Part shown: piece after piece, positions 24,077 through 34,284 of the stretch
Layout: each line of letters starts with the position of its first letter
Position numbering within the stretch: position 1 is the first letter of the stretch
DNA from: Gnetum montanum
Lineage: Eukaryota > Streptophyta > Gnetopsida > Gnetales > Gnetaceae
Direction of reading: 5' to 3'
NCBI GenBank assembly: GCA_015680685.1
Contig: MNCI01021426.1
Coordinates: forward strand, 49,745-113,744
DNA length: 64,000 nt
The notes under the pieces: model-generated
Databases searched by the model: none
What the model was told of the DNA's origin: nothing
Seen by the model: the letters and a program-made list of their open reading frames with translations, nothing else
Translations under genes and position numbers: made by a program

Positions 24077-26084
24077 TACCCCCATGACTGAATGAAAACT
24101 CGTCCTCGAGTTCCTTACAATAATATCGAGAAGGTATGGAATTATTGAGGGAAATGGAACTAATGGGATGACATGTGAATGGATCATCATTACAAGACTT
24201 TACAAAACTGGTGTTCATGACAAGGGTGAACACCTTATTACAATGACATCAGGCCTTTGTTGGCAGCTTGAGAGAAAGAGAGAGATAGAAAGAAGTGTTG
24301 TTGCTACCAACTCCAAGATTGTGCTTTTCATTGTCTTTCAGTAAGCGCGCTCTCGATCTTACTCCTTGCATAGCTACTTCAGTGCTGCTCCATTCCAAGT
24401 GTTTGCTCCAGCTCCAGATCTAATCCGTTGTTTATATAATCACCATCTGCACGCACAACATAGTCTTATATTAGTAAGGGTAAATGAATCATCATGTAAT
24501 TAATACCTTGCTTTGGTGTAGGTTCATTGGCTGGGTTGTGGTATGGCTAATACGGATCTGAGAATATATTACTGATGACTACCGAAAGTGTAGGGGTTAG
24601 AAAGAAAATCAAAAAATCAGGGCTAGGAGAAAATCAAAAAAAGCAGGCCCCATACCCCCATGACTAATCGCGAACCTCCGGTAGTGTTAGAATGGAGGAA
24701 AAAAAAGGAGTAAGAAAGATAGATAAAAAGAGACAACTATGGCATCGATGAAACAAATGTCAAGATGGAAATGAACAAAATAAAATGGATTGCAAAATGT
24801 TAAGGGAAAGAGTTTAGCTAATGCTCCAAATAGGAGTGCCAGTGGGTCCTCCCCAAAGCAGGCTCATGCCCTTAATGCCCTAATAATCCCACATTCAAAG
24901 AGTCCGTAGGCTCCGGGAATGTCATTTGGAACAAGAGTTAAAGTCTTAACCGCAATAATTTACCAAAAAGAAAACAATGCATCAACCAAAATATATACAC
25001 TACTAATACAACTAGCAATGAAGTGAACCATGGAGAGAAGGATGGAGAGAATAAAATGGAATGGAATCCCAAGGACAAGGTAGTGTACAGCCCCTTGTGT
25101 GTTTTATGATTAATGTGACTTGGCAAGTCTCATTCCAACTCCGGCCTCAAACCAACCACTTCTAGTGACTTCACATCAATGCATTCGGCTAAACCATCCA
25201 CTTGGATAACAAGAATGCATCTCCAAAGAGCCACCACCATTCCGACGAAACAAAGGAGAGAATGGGAAGCGAGAAGGGCTTTAGTTAGAGGGAACACTTT
25301 TGGTTCCATAACCAGTGCTTGTAGCCCAAATTTTATTTCGTCTAAGGGGTGTGCTTTGAATTCTCACTTAGTTTTTTTTTTATTTATTTTTTTGTTTTTT
25401 GTGTTTTTATGCGTGAGAACCACACCATGCAAAGACTTCTTATTTTGATTGTCTCAGCTTCCGATAATTGGGTAACATCAGAACGGTAAGAAACTCAAGA
25501 AGAAAACATCCAAGTACCCAAGAGAATGATCAACACAAAAGCATCAAGTTCCCTTGAAGTCACACCCTTTGCAATCCTTGAGTCCTTCCTTAGTTTGAGA
25601 AATACCCAGTCACTGATTCGTTAAAGTTCTTATTAGAAAGGACTGTACATTTCTAAGCCGAGAGAAACCATAGAAATTGGTGGATGAATGGATGAAGTGA
25701 TCTCATTGCCTGTCATATCAAAAGAAACATACCTTAGCATCAACATTATAACGTAAAGGTAAAAACCAAACATTAGCAATCAAAATGAAAATAGTTCATA
25801 CCATCATACCAAACACTTATTATGGGACAAACTTACAGGGTGGATCACACACACACAAAAAGTGAAAAAGTATAACGATGTTGTAAAACAAAAACTAGAA
25901 AAGTTAAAGAAATTTGTAAAACAAAAATTAGAAAAGATAAAGAAATTTGTAAAACAAAATCTAGAAAAGATAAAGAAATTTGTAAAACAAAAACTAGAAA
26001 AGTTAAAGAAATTTACAAAACAAAAATGTGTAAGACAAAAACGTTGTAAAAAAAAATTGAAAAAGAACTAAGGGCCCCATATGA
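24077..26084 (-). other. Element C non-coding 3' region with 33-bp minisatellite
   Basis: Non-coding sequence corresponding to the post-integrase region of E (48.9-50.9 kb), in opposite orientation. It carries two CCCCCATGACT motifs (24079 and 24655 onward), complements of the polypurine-tract-like motif discussed in the findings. At its right side is the tandem repeat 25883-26014. It has no supported coding frame. Confidence 0.7.
25883..26014. repeat. Four tandem copies of a 33-bp unit
   Basis: Four nearly identical A-rich 33-bp units, each starting GTAAAACAAAA and ending AAAGAAATTT, with a degenerate fifth. Because 33 is a multiple of three, they create a Lys-rich 69-residue open frame that is an artefact. 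The related elements have only scattered versions of the unit, so the array expanded in this copy. Confidence 0.9.
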
Positions 26085-27284
26085 TCAGCATAGGTGGCCA
26101 TCTCCCCCATGACTGAGTTGTAAGGGAGAGATCCGAAAGAATGAGCATCTGTTTGAATTTCTTAGAAGTGCCCAACTTCTCCTAATTGATGATCTTAGAT
26201 TAAGGGGTGGAAGTTGGCAATGCTCATATTCCAATGTATATATGCTTTCGTTACGGGCCTGGGTGTCCTCAGTTCGTTCCATGCATATTTGTCTACTCCT
26301 TCTAGTGGCTGTCAACCACGAGGTGTCTACTACTTCTTGTGTGGTTGCTACATACAGGCATCTTTGGTTAAAAGTTTCATGGGCACACCTGTTACATGGA
26401 GACATTTCCTCCATGTCATCACTCGATGAATCACTATATGTGATGCATGGAACTTTCCTCTTCTCGATCTTTCCACATATGTTTATCTTAGAGATTTCCA
26501 AGGAAAGATCGCAGATCCTAAGGCATGTGTCTATTGTACTTAGCCATGCCCTTCCCATTATAATTGGGATGTCTTCTTCGTTGTTGTTAACTTCGATCAC
26601 TAGAAAATCAGTTGGGTAGGACCAACCACACACAGTGGTAATAACGTCCTCCACCAAGCCCAAGGGAATGGTGATGGACTGGTCTACCAACTCTAGTTGA
26701 ATGTTGCTCTTGTTAAGTTGGGACAGGTTCCAGGCGTGATACATCTCTCGTGAAATTAAGTTGACTCCGGAACCTGAGTCAAGAAGAGCCCTATGTGATT
26801 CATTTCTAGTGATCTGTAAATAGATTAAGGGACTCCTAGGATCAGTTAGTTTCCTAGGAAGGTGGCCTACCTTGATCCAGTCAGTTACGGTATGCGTTAA
26901 CATAACGGTATGTGTTAAGCTCTGTTGGACTGAAGGGTGCTCCAAAGTGTTAGATGGTGGAGGAGTGTACATGGCCTCAATCGCTTGTTGTTGCGAGAGT
27001 TTGGCTGGGCTTTTGGTTCTAAAGTAAGGTATTCTCTTTTTACAGTTGTCAAAACCAGCAGCAGGTTGGATATTTACAGCTCTCGCAGCATGACATTGTT
27101 GTGGTTGAGGAGGAAGTTCCCCTTGAATTGTTGGAGCAGGAGGTGTTATGGGAACTACTTGTGGTGGAAGAGGTATGGGTGGATTAGGAGGATGGTGTGG
27201 GTATGGAGTGTCTCCCAGAGGAGAAGGAGTTCTTCTGAAGTACTCCCGAACTTGGTAGTGACAGTTGGGAGTTGAGTGACTCAT
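26085..27284 (-). CDS. Gag C-tail/protease ORF of element C, 399 codons intact
   Basis: The longest uninterrupted retroelement frame in the window. The N-terminal third is Pro/Gln/Tyr-rich Gag tail (about residues 1-120). A retropepsin-type aspartic protease follows at about residues 150-260 with the active-site motif ALLDSGSGVNLIS and the flap/C-terminal signature IPIIMGRAWLSTID. A linker follows to about residue 375, where it switches to a short tail (SPLQLSHGGDGHLC) that corresponds to sequence after integrase in E. The start is simply the first ATG; the true protein would be a Gag-protease polyprotein continuing from upstream. That this frame is intact while other parts decay fits C being the youngest insertion. 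Confidence 0.78.
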   Translation of the reverse strand: MSHSTPNCHYQVREYFRRTPSPLGDTPYPHHPPNPPIPLPPQVVPITPPAPTIQGELPPQPQQCHAARAVNIQPAAGFDNCKKRIPYFRTKSPAKLSQQQAIEAMYTPPPSNTLEHPSVQQSLTHTVMLTHTVTDWIKVGHLPRKLTDPRSPLIYLQITRNESHRALLDSGSGVNLISREMYHAWNLSQLNKSNIQLELVDQSITIPLGLVEDVITTVCGWSYPTDFLVIEVNNNEEDIPIIMGRAWLSTIDTCLRICDLSLEISKINICGKIEKRKVPCITYSDSSSDDMEEMSPCNRCAHETFNQRCLYVATTQEVVDTSWLTATRRSRQICMERTEDTQARNESIYTLEYEHCQLPPLNLRSSIRRSWALLRNSNRCSFFRISPLQLSHGGDGHLC

Positions 27285-29431
27285 AGAGTCACTTGGAGAA
27301 ATCAGTTATTGCACATAATCTCCATAAGGGTCAGGCTGTCGGTAAGGGTACTAATATTTTGGCGATGGCATCCCCCATGACTGTGGGTATTGCCATTACT
27401 AATGTTGTCCGATGGGCTATGGTGAAGTTCCACTTGGATAATACATTAATGGTTGGTGGAACTGCCTTGGGTTACCTTGTGGATAAGGTAACCTTCGGGG
27501 TGTTTGTCATTGGTTGAGTCTTGGATTAAGCACATACACCCAAGACTCCTGTAGATGTGAGATAACAAGGCAACATTCCTTAGGATGTTCATAGTAGCAG
27601 ACCCCACATCCACTATCATCGTCTATGTCAAAATCCACAGCCACATCAGAGTTAGTGATTTTTCCCTTACCCTTGTTATGTGCAGGGCCTAAATCTCTCC
27701 ACTTTTACTTACCTTTGTCACTACTTTGTTCTACCTTAGACTCTTCTACAATTTTTAAGACGGTTTCAACTTTAGAGTCTAAGGAACTCCATACGTCATC
27801 TACTTTAGCCGCTATTTCTGTTGTTAATTTTTGGATTGGCAAGGTTTTCCAGTTCACCAACTCTTTGAGTGGTGACTCATCCTCTTCATCACAAAAATTC
27901 ACTCCCTTCTTTCGAAGGGAGGGATCGCAGTTGTACTCTTCTGCACTTTCCCTTTTCGTAGCTCACCTTCTTCATTTGCTACTTACTCCAACAAGCTTTG
28001 TACTTCATGGGCTCTAAGTTTTGATAATCGCCCTTGGGCATAAGTCCCAAGGGTTCTTCTAGTTTCATGCCTTAGCCCATCCACGATGTGGTGAAGTTGA
28101 TCCCACTGAGCATACCCATGGCCCGGGCAATGATGTAACAATGTGTAATAGCGGGCCATGGTAGCATCCAAGGGTTCGTGATAACCTTACTTCCAACCTT
28201 GGATCTGCTTATGCAAATTGGACACTCTGGAGTACGTTTGATACTTTTCATTAAACAGTTCTAGCATCGTACTCCACCTCCTAATGGTTTCCGATTCTAA
28301 GGACCGATACCAGCTTTGTGCTTCTTTGGTGAGTGTCCTTGGGAACAACTTAACTTTTTTCCACTCACTATCTATATTTTGCAAGGCACAGGCATCGTGG
28401 AATGCCTGTAAATGATTTTGTGGATCAGCATTGTATCCCCCTTCAAATCGTGGGATATTGTTCATGTCTAATCGTTTGATCTGACTATCCTTTAAATTCC
28501 TTGTGGGAATCCTAACTGCCTCCATTATGTCAAGCATACTTTGGGTTGCAAGTAGGGGCTCATCATGATCATCTCTTTCATGAAGCCTGTGATGTCTGCG
28601 TTGTTCCCTACTCTCCCTACATCCTTGCTCCCTACGTCCTTACCCTTGTCCTCTCTCTTGACTTTCCCGTCGAGGTCTTTCATTCTTTTTACTTTTATCC
28701 TCACCTTTATGTTCATGGTGGCTGTGCCTAAATGTGGAAGGAGAGGGTGAGTGATGTGAAGAAGGGGAAAAAGAAGGGGAACCATCACCATGACGATGTT
28801 TCTTGTCTTCTCTTCGGCTGCTACGGCCCCGATCGTGGTGACGATCTAAGTGCCTGTCCTTAGCATAAGTGGTTGTTCCCTCTATGAACAGTTGGTGTTC
28901 ACGGGAATCAAAACCAAGGATATGGATTGTTGATCGTAGATTCTAATATCCTTCGTCCTCACCATCGTTACGAGGGGGAACGTCGTTTGTTAAAGAACCC
29001 GTGATAAGGGGTTCCTCATCTTCTATTTTGCTAAGGACGTGTGGGGCTTTGCCCTTCAGAAAAGTATGTTGACTCTTGTAGCTTAAGTCTCTTATACGTT
29101 GGGCATCAGTGGGATAATAATTCCTCATATCAAAATCTTCCGCAACGTATTCAGCATAATGAACTTGCATGCTAATTTGTGCCAAGGCACGAAAAAGCAT
29201 GCGAGGGATTGATCAATCTGGGGGTAACACGATGTTACGTTGCAAATCTCTCCACTGCAACTGTTCATCCTGATGGAGAATAAAAGTAAAGTTGTGGATA
29301 TACTCATCGGGATGAGTATATGTCATTTTATATTGTTTAGGACTTGGCTGATTTTGGTTATGTGTTTTATGTTGCCGACTATCTCGTGTATGGTCCTTAG
29401 GTGATGAGTTGCTCTTATGAGAAGAAGGCAT
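27285..29431 (-). pseudogene. Gag of element C
   Basis: Structural protein that packages element RNA. The N-terminus is MPSSHKSNSSPKD (ATG at 29431-29429), then the conserved YTHPDEYIHNFTFILHQDEQ. The capsid-like core (28.54-28.19 kb) has IPRFEGGYNADPQNHLQAF and TKEAQSWYRSLE; the CPGHGYAQWDQLHHIVDGL segment lies at about 28.1 kb. A Cys/His box lies near 27.57 kb (CGVCYYEHPKECC). Frame changes and stops separate these blocks, so it is not translatable as one protein. The 5' leader is lost in the N gap. Confidence 0.78.
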
Positions 29432-29469
29432 TTTTATCGGTGTGCTAATTTTACCATTATAAAATTTTT

Positions 29470-29858
29470 NNNNNNNNNNNNNNNNNNNNNNNNNNNNNNN
29501 NNNNNNNNNNNNNNNNNNNNNNNNNNNNNNNNNNNNNNNNNNNNNNNNNNNNNNNNNNNNNNNNNNNNNNNNNNNNNNNNNNNNNNNNNNNNNNNNNNNN
29601 NNNNNNNNNNNNNNNNNNNNNNNNNNNNNNNNNNNNNNNNNNNNNNNNNNNNNNNNNNNNNNNNNNNNNNNNNNNNNNNNNNNNNNNNNNNNNNNNNNNN
29701 NNNNNNNNNNNNNNNNNNNNNNNNNNNNNNNNNNNNNNNNNNNNNNNNNNNNNNNNNNNNNNNNNNNNNNNNNNNNNNNNNNNNNNNNNNNNNNNNNNNN
29801 NNNNNNNNNNNNNNNNNNNNNNNNNNNNNNNNNNNNNNNNNNNNNNNNNNNNNNNNNN
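29470..29858. other. Assembly gap, 389 Ns
   Basis: A run of N that removes the primer-binding site, leader and start of the 5' LTR of element C. Single Ns also occur at 23701, 35089 and 43839. The gap lies where two near-identical LTRs would confuse assembly. Confidence 0.99.
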
Positions 29859-30313
29859 TAGATGCTCGTAATCAAGTCGTACTCATTCCACATTCTAGGA
29901 GTTAAGGGTGAGAGAATCTAATCGCGATGAGTAGCCGATTCCTTGATTAGCCATACACATTTGTCAATGCTTGTAATCAAGTCATACTCATGTTGTTCTA
30001 CTACAGGTAATAAATAACAAGTAGGAAATAACAGGTAAGAAATAACAAGTAATCAAATCCTATTCCATGCACTGCAAGGTTTATCCACAAAGCTCGTCTT
30101 TATTACCATACACAACTTGCGTTCAGGTACAAAGCTGCTTGAATAAAGATCCGTTCACTTGGGGACTCCTACTGCAGACACATGGAAAATATTCTATCTC
30201 TGGAGTGATCAAACTGCCAGAGTTTCCCTACTTTAAGCCTAGGATGGGAAATGAGGGGAGTGCCGCCTCTTATTTATAGATTTGGCAACGGACCGTGATA
30301 TCACGTCTCATCA
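29859..30313 (-). repeat. 5' LTR of element C (partial)
   Basis: The last 455 bp of the LTR in window order, ending TCACGTCTCATCA. It aligns with 23.70-24.076 kb with scattered, mostly transition, differences. It carries TATA and AATAAA complements. Confidence 0.88.
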
Positions 30314-32343
30314 AATGGCATGTACCTCCTCCATTTAGCGGGTTTGATTTTCCCTGGCTAAATGGTTCATGTACTACTTGACCCTTATTAGTTGTTCTCA
30401 CAACTGCTAAAAATGTTCTTCGAGAACATTCTTTTGCTTCTCCACAGAGGTCAACCGAAGGTTGTCAGCAACAAGTTGTTTATTCTCCTCTTGTAAGGCC
30501 TTGAGTGCCTTGGCATGTGCGTAAGTTTGCACTTGTGCTACAGAGGCATCTCAGTCAGCCTTCTCTTTTTCTTCCACCACCCTTTTATTTTCTATCAATA
30601 GTTTATTAAGTTGGTCGGTTCTGAAAGTGTCCAACTGGTCTGTGGGAATGAATTGGGAAGGATCCCACGACACTACTTGCAGGGTCATGAGCCTTTCTTG
30701 CAATCTTTTCACTTCTGCTTCAACATGCTCGGTCCTCATCTCTATCATGACTAGCTTCCCCTTGGTGGAAATGAGGTCTGATTGTATTTTTGTAACATCC
30801 TGGGGGATGTCAAATAAGGACGTCATTACCTATCCTGTTTGCAGCAATCATTCGAGTACATCCTCATGTTCTGCAGGAGTCATTGAGGTACTGGCCAAAG
30901 TTTGAACATCCCATGCTCCTATAAGATCTACCACTGGCACAACAGGCACATTGAATGATTCTTTAATATGGTCTGTGACCACTTCTATAGCTCCCGCTGC
31001 ATCCTGGTGCTGCATAACCACCACCGTGGCCCCTTCACCAGTTTCCAACTACACTTGAAAGGATGCAACATTCCCTAAATCTGTTGTGACCAAGTGCTCT
31101 CCCCTCCTCTTGTTTGAATGGACACTTCACCCCATGCACGATCCATAGAAACTGTAGGTTGTATAGCATCTTCGATGATGCAAAAGAGATTTACGTCATC
31201 ACGACTTCCCCAATTAACTCTCTCAACGATGGCCCTGAGATGGCTCATCAACGATCTGTAATCTTGCGGTGGTGGCGGTGGTTGATCCTGATGGCCCGTG
31301 CTAGGCCCTGCTTCTTATTGTTGACTAGGTCCCATGCTTGGAAGTTGGCTGGGTCCTGCAAGTTGAGTTGCTGTTGGCCCTGCCATCTGTTCTTTTTCTT
31401 GTTCTGGCCCCAGTGTCTCACCAATGATTTTTCTTAAAGCTGGTGGCTTTAGCAATTTGGCATACGAAGCATTTTGGGCTTTTTGAAGGACATCATTAGT
31501 GTATCCTCTTATACCAACATGGCAACATAGCTTCCTGATAAGACAAGGGAAGGGCAACGCAAACTTCCCTGTCTTCCGTTCTTCAAACCGCCTTAGGATC
31601 TTCATAAAATATAGATGAGGTAGGTTAGCATTAACCTTACCCATCAACACTACACATCCTCTTGCCACATATGTTGAGATTCTTTTTAAATCTCTTGTGG
31701 GAAAGATTTGATAAGTCCCTATGTTGAAATAAATATTCTCTTCCATCGTCAACTCCCCATAGGTCTTATCTTCCTTGCCGTACACCTTGTCTAACCAAAC
31801 TCATCACGCATCATGGTCTGAGTAGGTAGACAACCGAGCAACCTTTAGCCCTGTATTTAGAAGGTTTAATACTTCCAAAATGGCTTGAATAGAGAAATCA
31901 ATAGTCACACCACAAATGTTAATAGTGGTGCCTTGTTCTTTGTTGTGCAAAAATTGGTACGTTTCCCCTAAGTACTAGACACTACTTTCAGAGAGGGTAG
32001 GCCATAATGGGGATCCTTTGAGGTGATCCCTAACGACCTCTGGAGAAAATTCTATGAAAGGTCAAAATTTTAATTCCATGATCACTCCAGTTAATATGAA
32101 CCTTTCATGGATGGCCTGAACACAATCCTAGGGCAACGTGAGATGTCGTCCTTGTTCAGACATTACAGCAGCCCCTCCTTCCGCCTGCCTTGACTGTATA
32201 GTAGCAGGGTCTTCTTGATGGATACTAAATGATTGTTCTTCCTGCTCTACATGTTGTTTAGCAGGAACTTATCCTTCACCTCTCCTAGGTCACTTGATCA
32301 CGCCTTGAGCAGGACCTTCCTGTTGTCTGCATTTCAGGGTCAT
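30314..32343 (-). pseudogene. Extra ORF of element A, N-terminal part
   Basis: N-terminal two thirds of the extra ORF. It starts at the ATG (32343-32341) that directly follows a CAG acceptor and TACTAAC motif on the minus strand. Conserved blocks follow the same order as 364-2400: ARGCVVLMGKVNANLPHLYF and FALPFPCLIRKLC (31785-31315), the 31048-30848 block (VVVMQHQDAAGAIEVV) and the coiled coil at 30826-30551. Gln codons here mark where element 1 has TAG/TAA. It has fewer stops than the element 1 copy but is still broken, and it is interrupted at 30314 by element C. Confidence 0.8.
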
Positions 32344-32372
32344 CTGCAATCACACGGGGCTAATCGTTAGTA
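32344..32372 (-). promoter_or_regulatory. Branch point and 3' splice acceptor before element A extra ORF
   Basis: On the minus strand TACTAAC (32366-32372) is followed by a CAG that directly precedes the ATG. It is nearly identical to 335-363 of element 1, an independent insertion, although the adjoining coding sequences have diverged. Confidence 0.55.
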
Positions 32373-34284
32373 AGGTTGTTACCAAAGTTAGGTTATACCT
32401 TATTGCTTGCCTTAATGAAATTGCTTTATCTCCATGTGACGTTAATTATTAGGAGAAAATGTCCTTAAAAGATTATAATATTTAATCAACTTTACTTAGG
32501 TGGTTTCCAAATCTAGTTTCCCAGTATAACTAAGAAGATGAAAATTTTTTTGGCACATTTATCATTAATTTTATAACTAATTACCCTTAATAATTTCCTT
32601 CAGGCAATGACGAATTCCAATAAATTTATGCACTATTCGATGTGTGCCCCTCCCCCACGAATAAGTTGAACACTCTAGGTTCAAGTAGGTTCAAACGGAA
32701 TGAAAATCAGAGTACTAGGGAGCGAGTTATGGATATGAAAGTAAGGGATGCATAATCGTGAGTCGTAGATAGAAATTTGAAAAACTTCCTCGTGTGAATA
32801 GTTGTAAATGATGTTGATAGGCGTAGGGGGGTCGCATATATATATATATATTGAACATGATATTGCGTACGCGATAGCGTGGACACGATATCGTGACCTA
32901 TCGAAGTTAGGGCACTTTATAAAATGTACCAAATTTTTAATATTTTTCTGAAATTAAACAAAGTAAACTAAGGACATCTAGACTATTGTTAAAGGGTTCT
33001 AGGGTAATTCAACTAGTTTTGAAGGCATGAAAATTATGATGGTGTGGAATTTATCAATAAGGACCTTGGATGATAAGGGAGAGAAAAAGGCTATGTCATG
33101 GTTCATAGGAACGTTTGAATCAGAGGGATAGTAATAAGGGAAAGAATATCATTGACAATACGCTGAGGGAAATAGATGATGTGCGGAAGATGTGTTATGA
33201 GTGTAAATTACAAAAATTAGGCATGTGGGTCATCCCCAAAGCAGGTTCCAACCTATAATGCCCTTGTGTAACCACACCTTAAAATGTCCATAGGCACTAG
33301 AAGGATTAAATGTAATCCACACTAGTTCCACAAAACACACACATGTAAGTATCACCGGAATGAGGTAAGAATTCTATGCTACATAAGACATGAGTTACAA
33401 GTACATGAACAGCAAGATGAGACAGACTATAGAAGGGATTGTAGAGATTGGGACATGAGGTAACTGACCCAGGGCACAATGAATCCTGCGTGTAAAGTAT
33501 GATTAATGTGTCATTAACCCGTAATTCCAAGATCAGGACCAAGTCCATTCCTCTGATCAGCGAGACTACATTGTTTCATCCCATGATGAACGACTATGAG
33601 AGTACCATAACAACAAGGCGTACGATCACTTGGCATTTTGTTCAAGGGAGGAGTGATTTTTGCTTTGTGGCACTTTCTTTGTTTTTTTTCTTTTGAATGC
33701 TGAATCCATAGAAGCTACCAACCCTCAGGCATGGGTTCATGTCTTTCTAGTGGGACTCCCTAGAATAGCATTGGACTTTTGAGTGCCTTTTGATTACTCT
33801 TACTCCCATTTTGCGTTAGATCTACAAGGATCTTAGTACAACCATGTTGCGTGATAACTCTTACAGACATCACCAAAGAGAATCTGCAAGTCCCCTTAAT
33901 GTCACACCCTAATCATTCCCTCTTGGTCCATCCTTCTTCATTCTGGGTACAATGAACACAAAATTAATTTTAAGTTTTAAGAATGTCAATAATATCACTG
34001 TACCCTCAAACAGAACCTCTTATTTATAGAATGGATGAGTTGGTGTAATGGGCTCACTGTCCAAATAATTGATCAGATCACTCAAGACTCAATAACATAG
34101 AACACACCTCAACCAATAAGTCACATGAGTGTTTTATTTGTAAATGAGATTACTTATAAAAAGATAAAAAGACAAAAACACAGAAAGATAAAAAAAGAAG
34201 TTGAAAAATGAAAAATTGGAAAACAAAAAATTGTAAAATTAAAGAAAATGAAAAATATTTATTAATCCTTCTTGTTATTAGAAT
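32373..34284 (-). other. Element A non-coding region between gag and extra ORF
   Basis: About 1.9 kb without coding support. It includes an internal polypurine tract complement (32647-32656), a TA microsatellite (about 32835-32852), GATATC-like palindromic words (32857-32900) and the conserved post-integrase block (33.24-33.3 kb). 34.14-34.28 kb is A-rich. In complete relatives this region follows integrase, so in A it has been brought next to gag. Confidence 0.6.

Larger units (their letters stand above)
23386..30313 (-). mobile_element. Element C: gag-protease element lacking RT-RH-INT (nested in A)
   Basis: Innermost and youngest layer. LTRs at 23386-24076 and (partly lost in an N gap) 29859-30313. 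The flanks are GATGG (23381-23385) and AATGG (30314-30318). Element 1 keeps the uninterrupted version of this target (about 2378-2403), confirming the exact insertion point. Internally, on the minus strand, gag (29431 to about 27.3 kb) runs into protease (27284-26085); then a junction joins the protease-RT linker straight to sequence found after integrase in E. RT, RNase H, integrase and the extra ORF are absent. Confidence 0.88.

Noticed and set aside
25862-26071. Lys-rich 69-residue open frame with 11-residue repeats
   Set aside because: It is translated 33-bp minisatellite in retroelement non-coding DNA; related elements show no such frame.
26242-26619. 125-codon plus-strand frame opposite element C protease
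   Set aside because: Antisense shadow of the intact protease frame.
29213-29905. Long open frames on both strands across 29470-29858
   Set aside because: They are open only because the gap is N.
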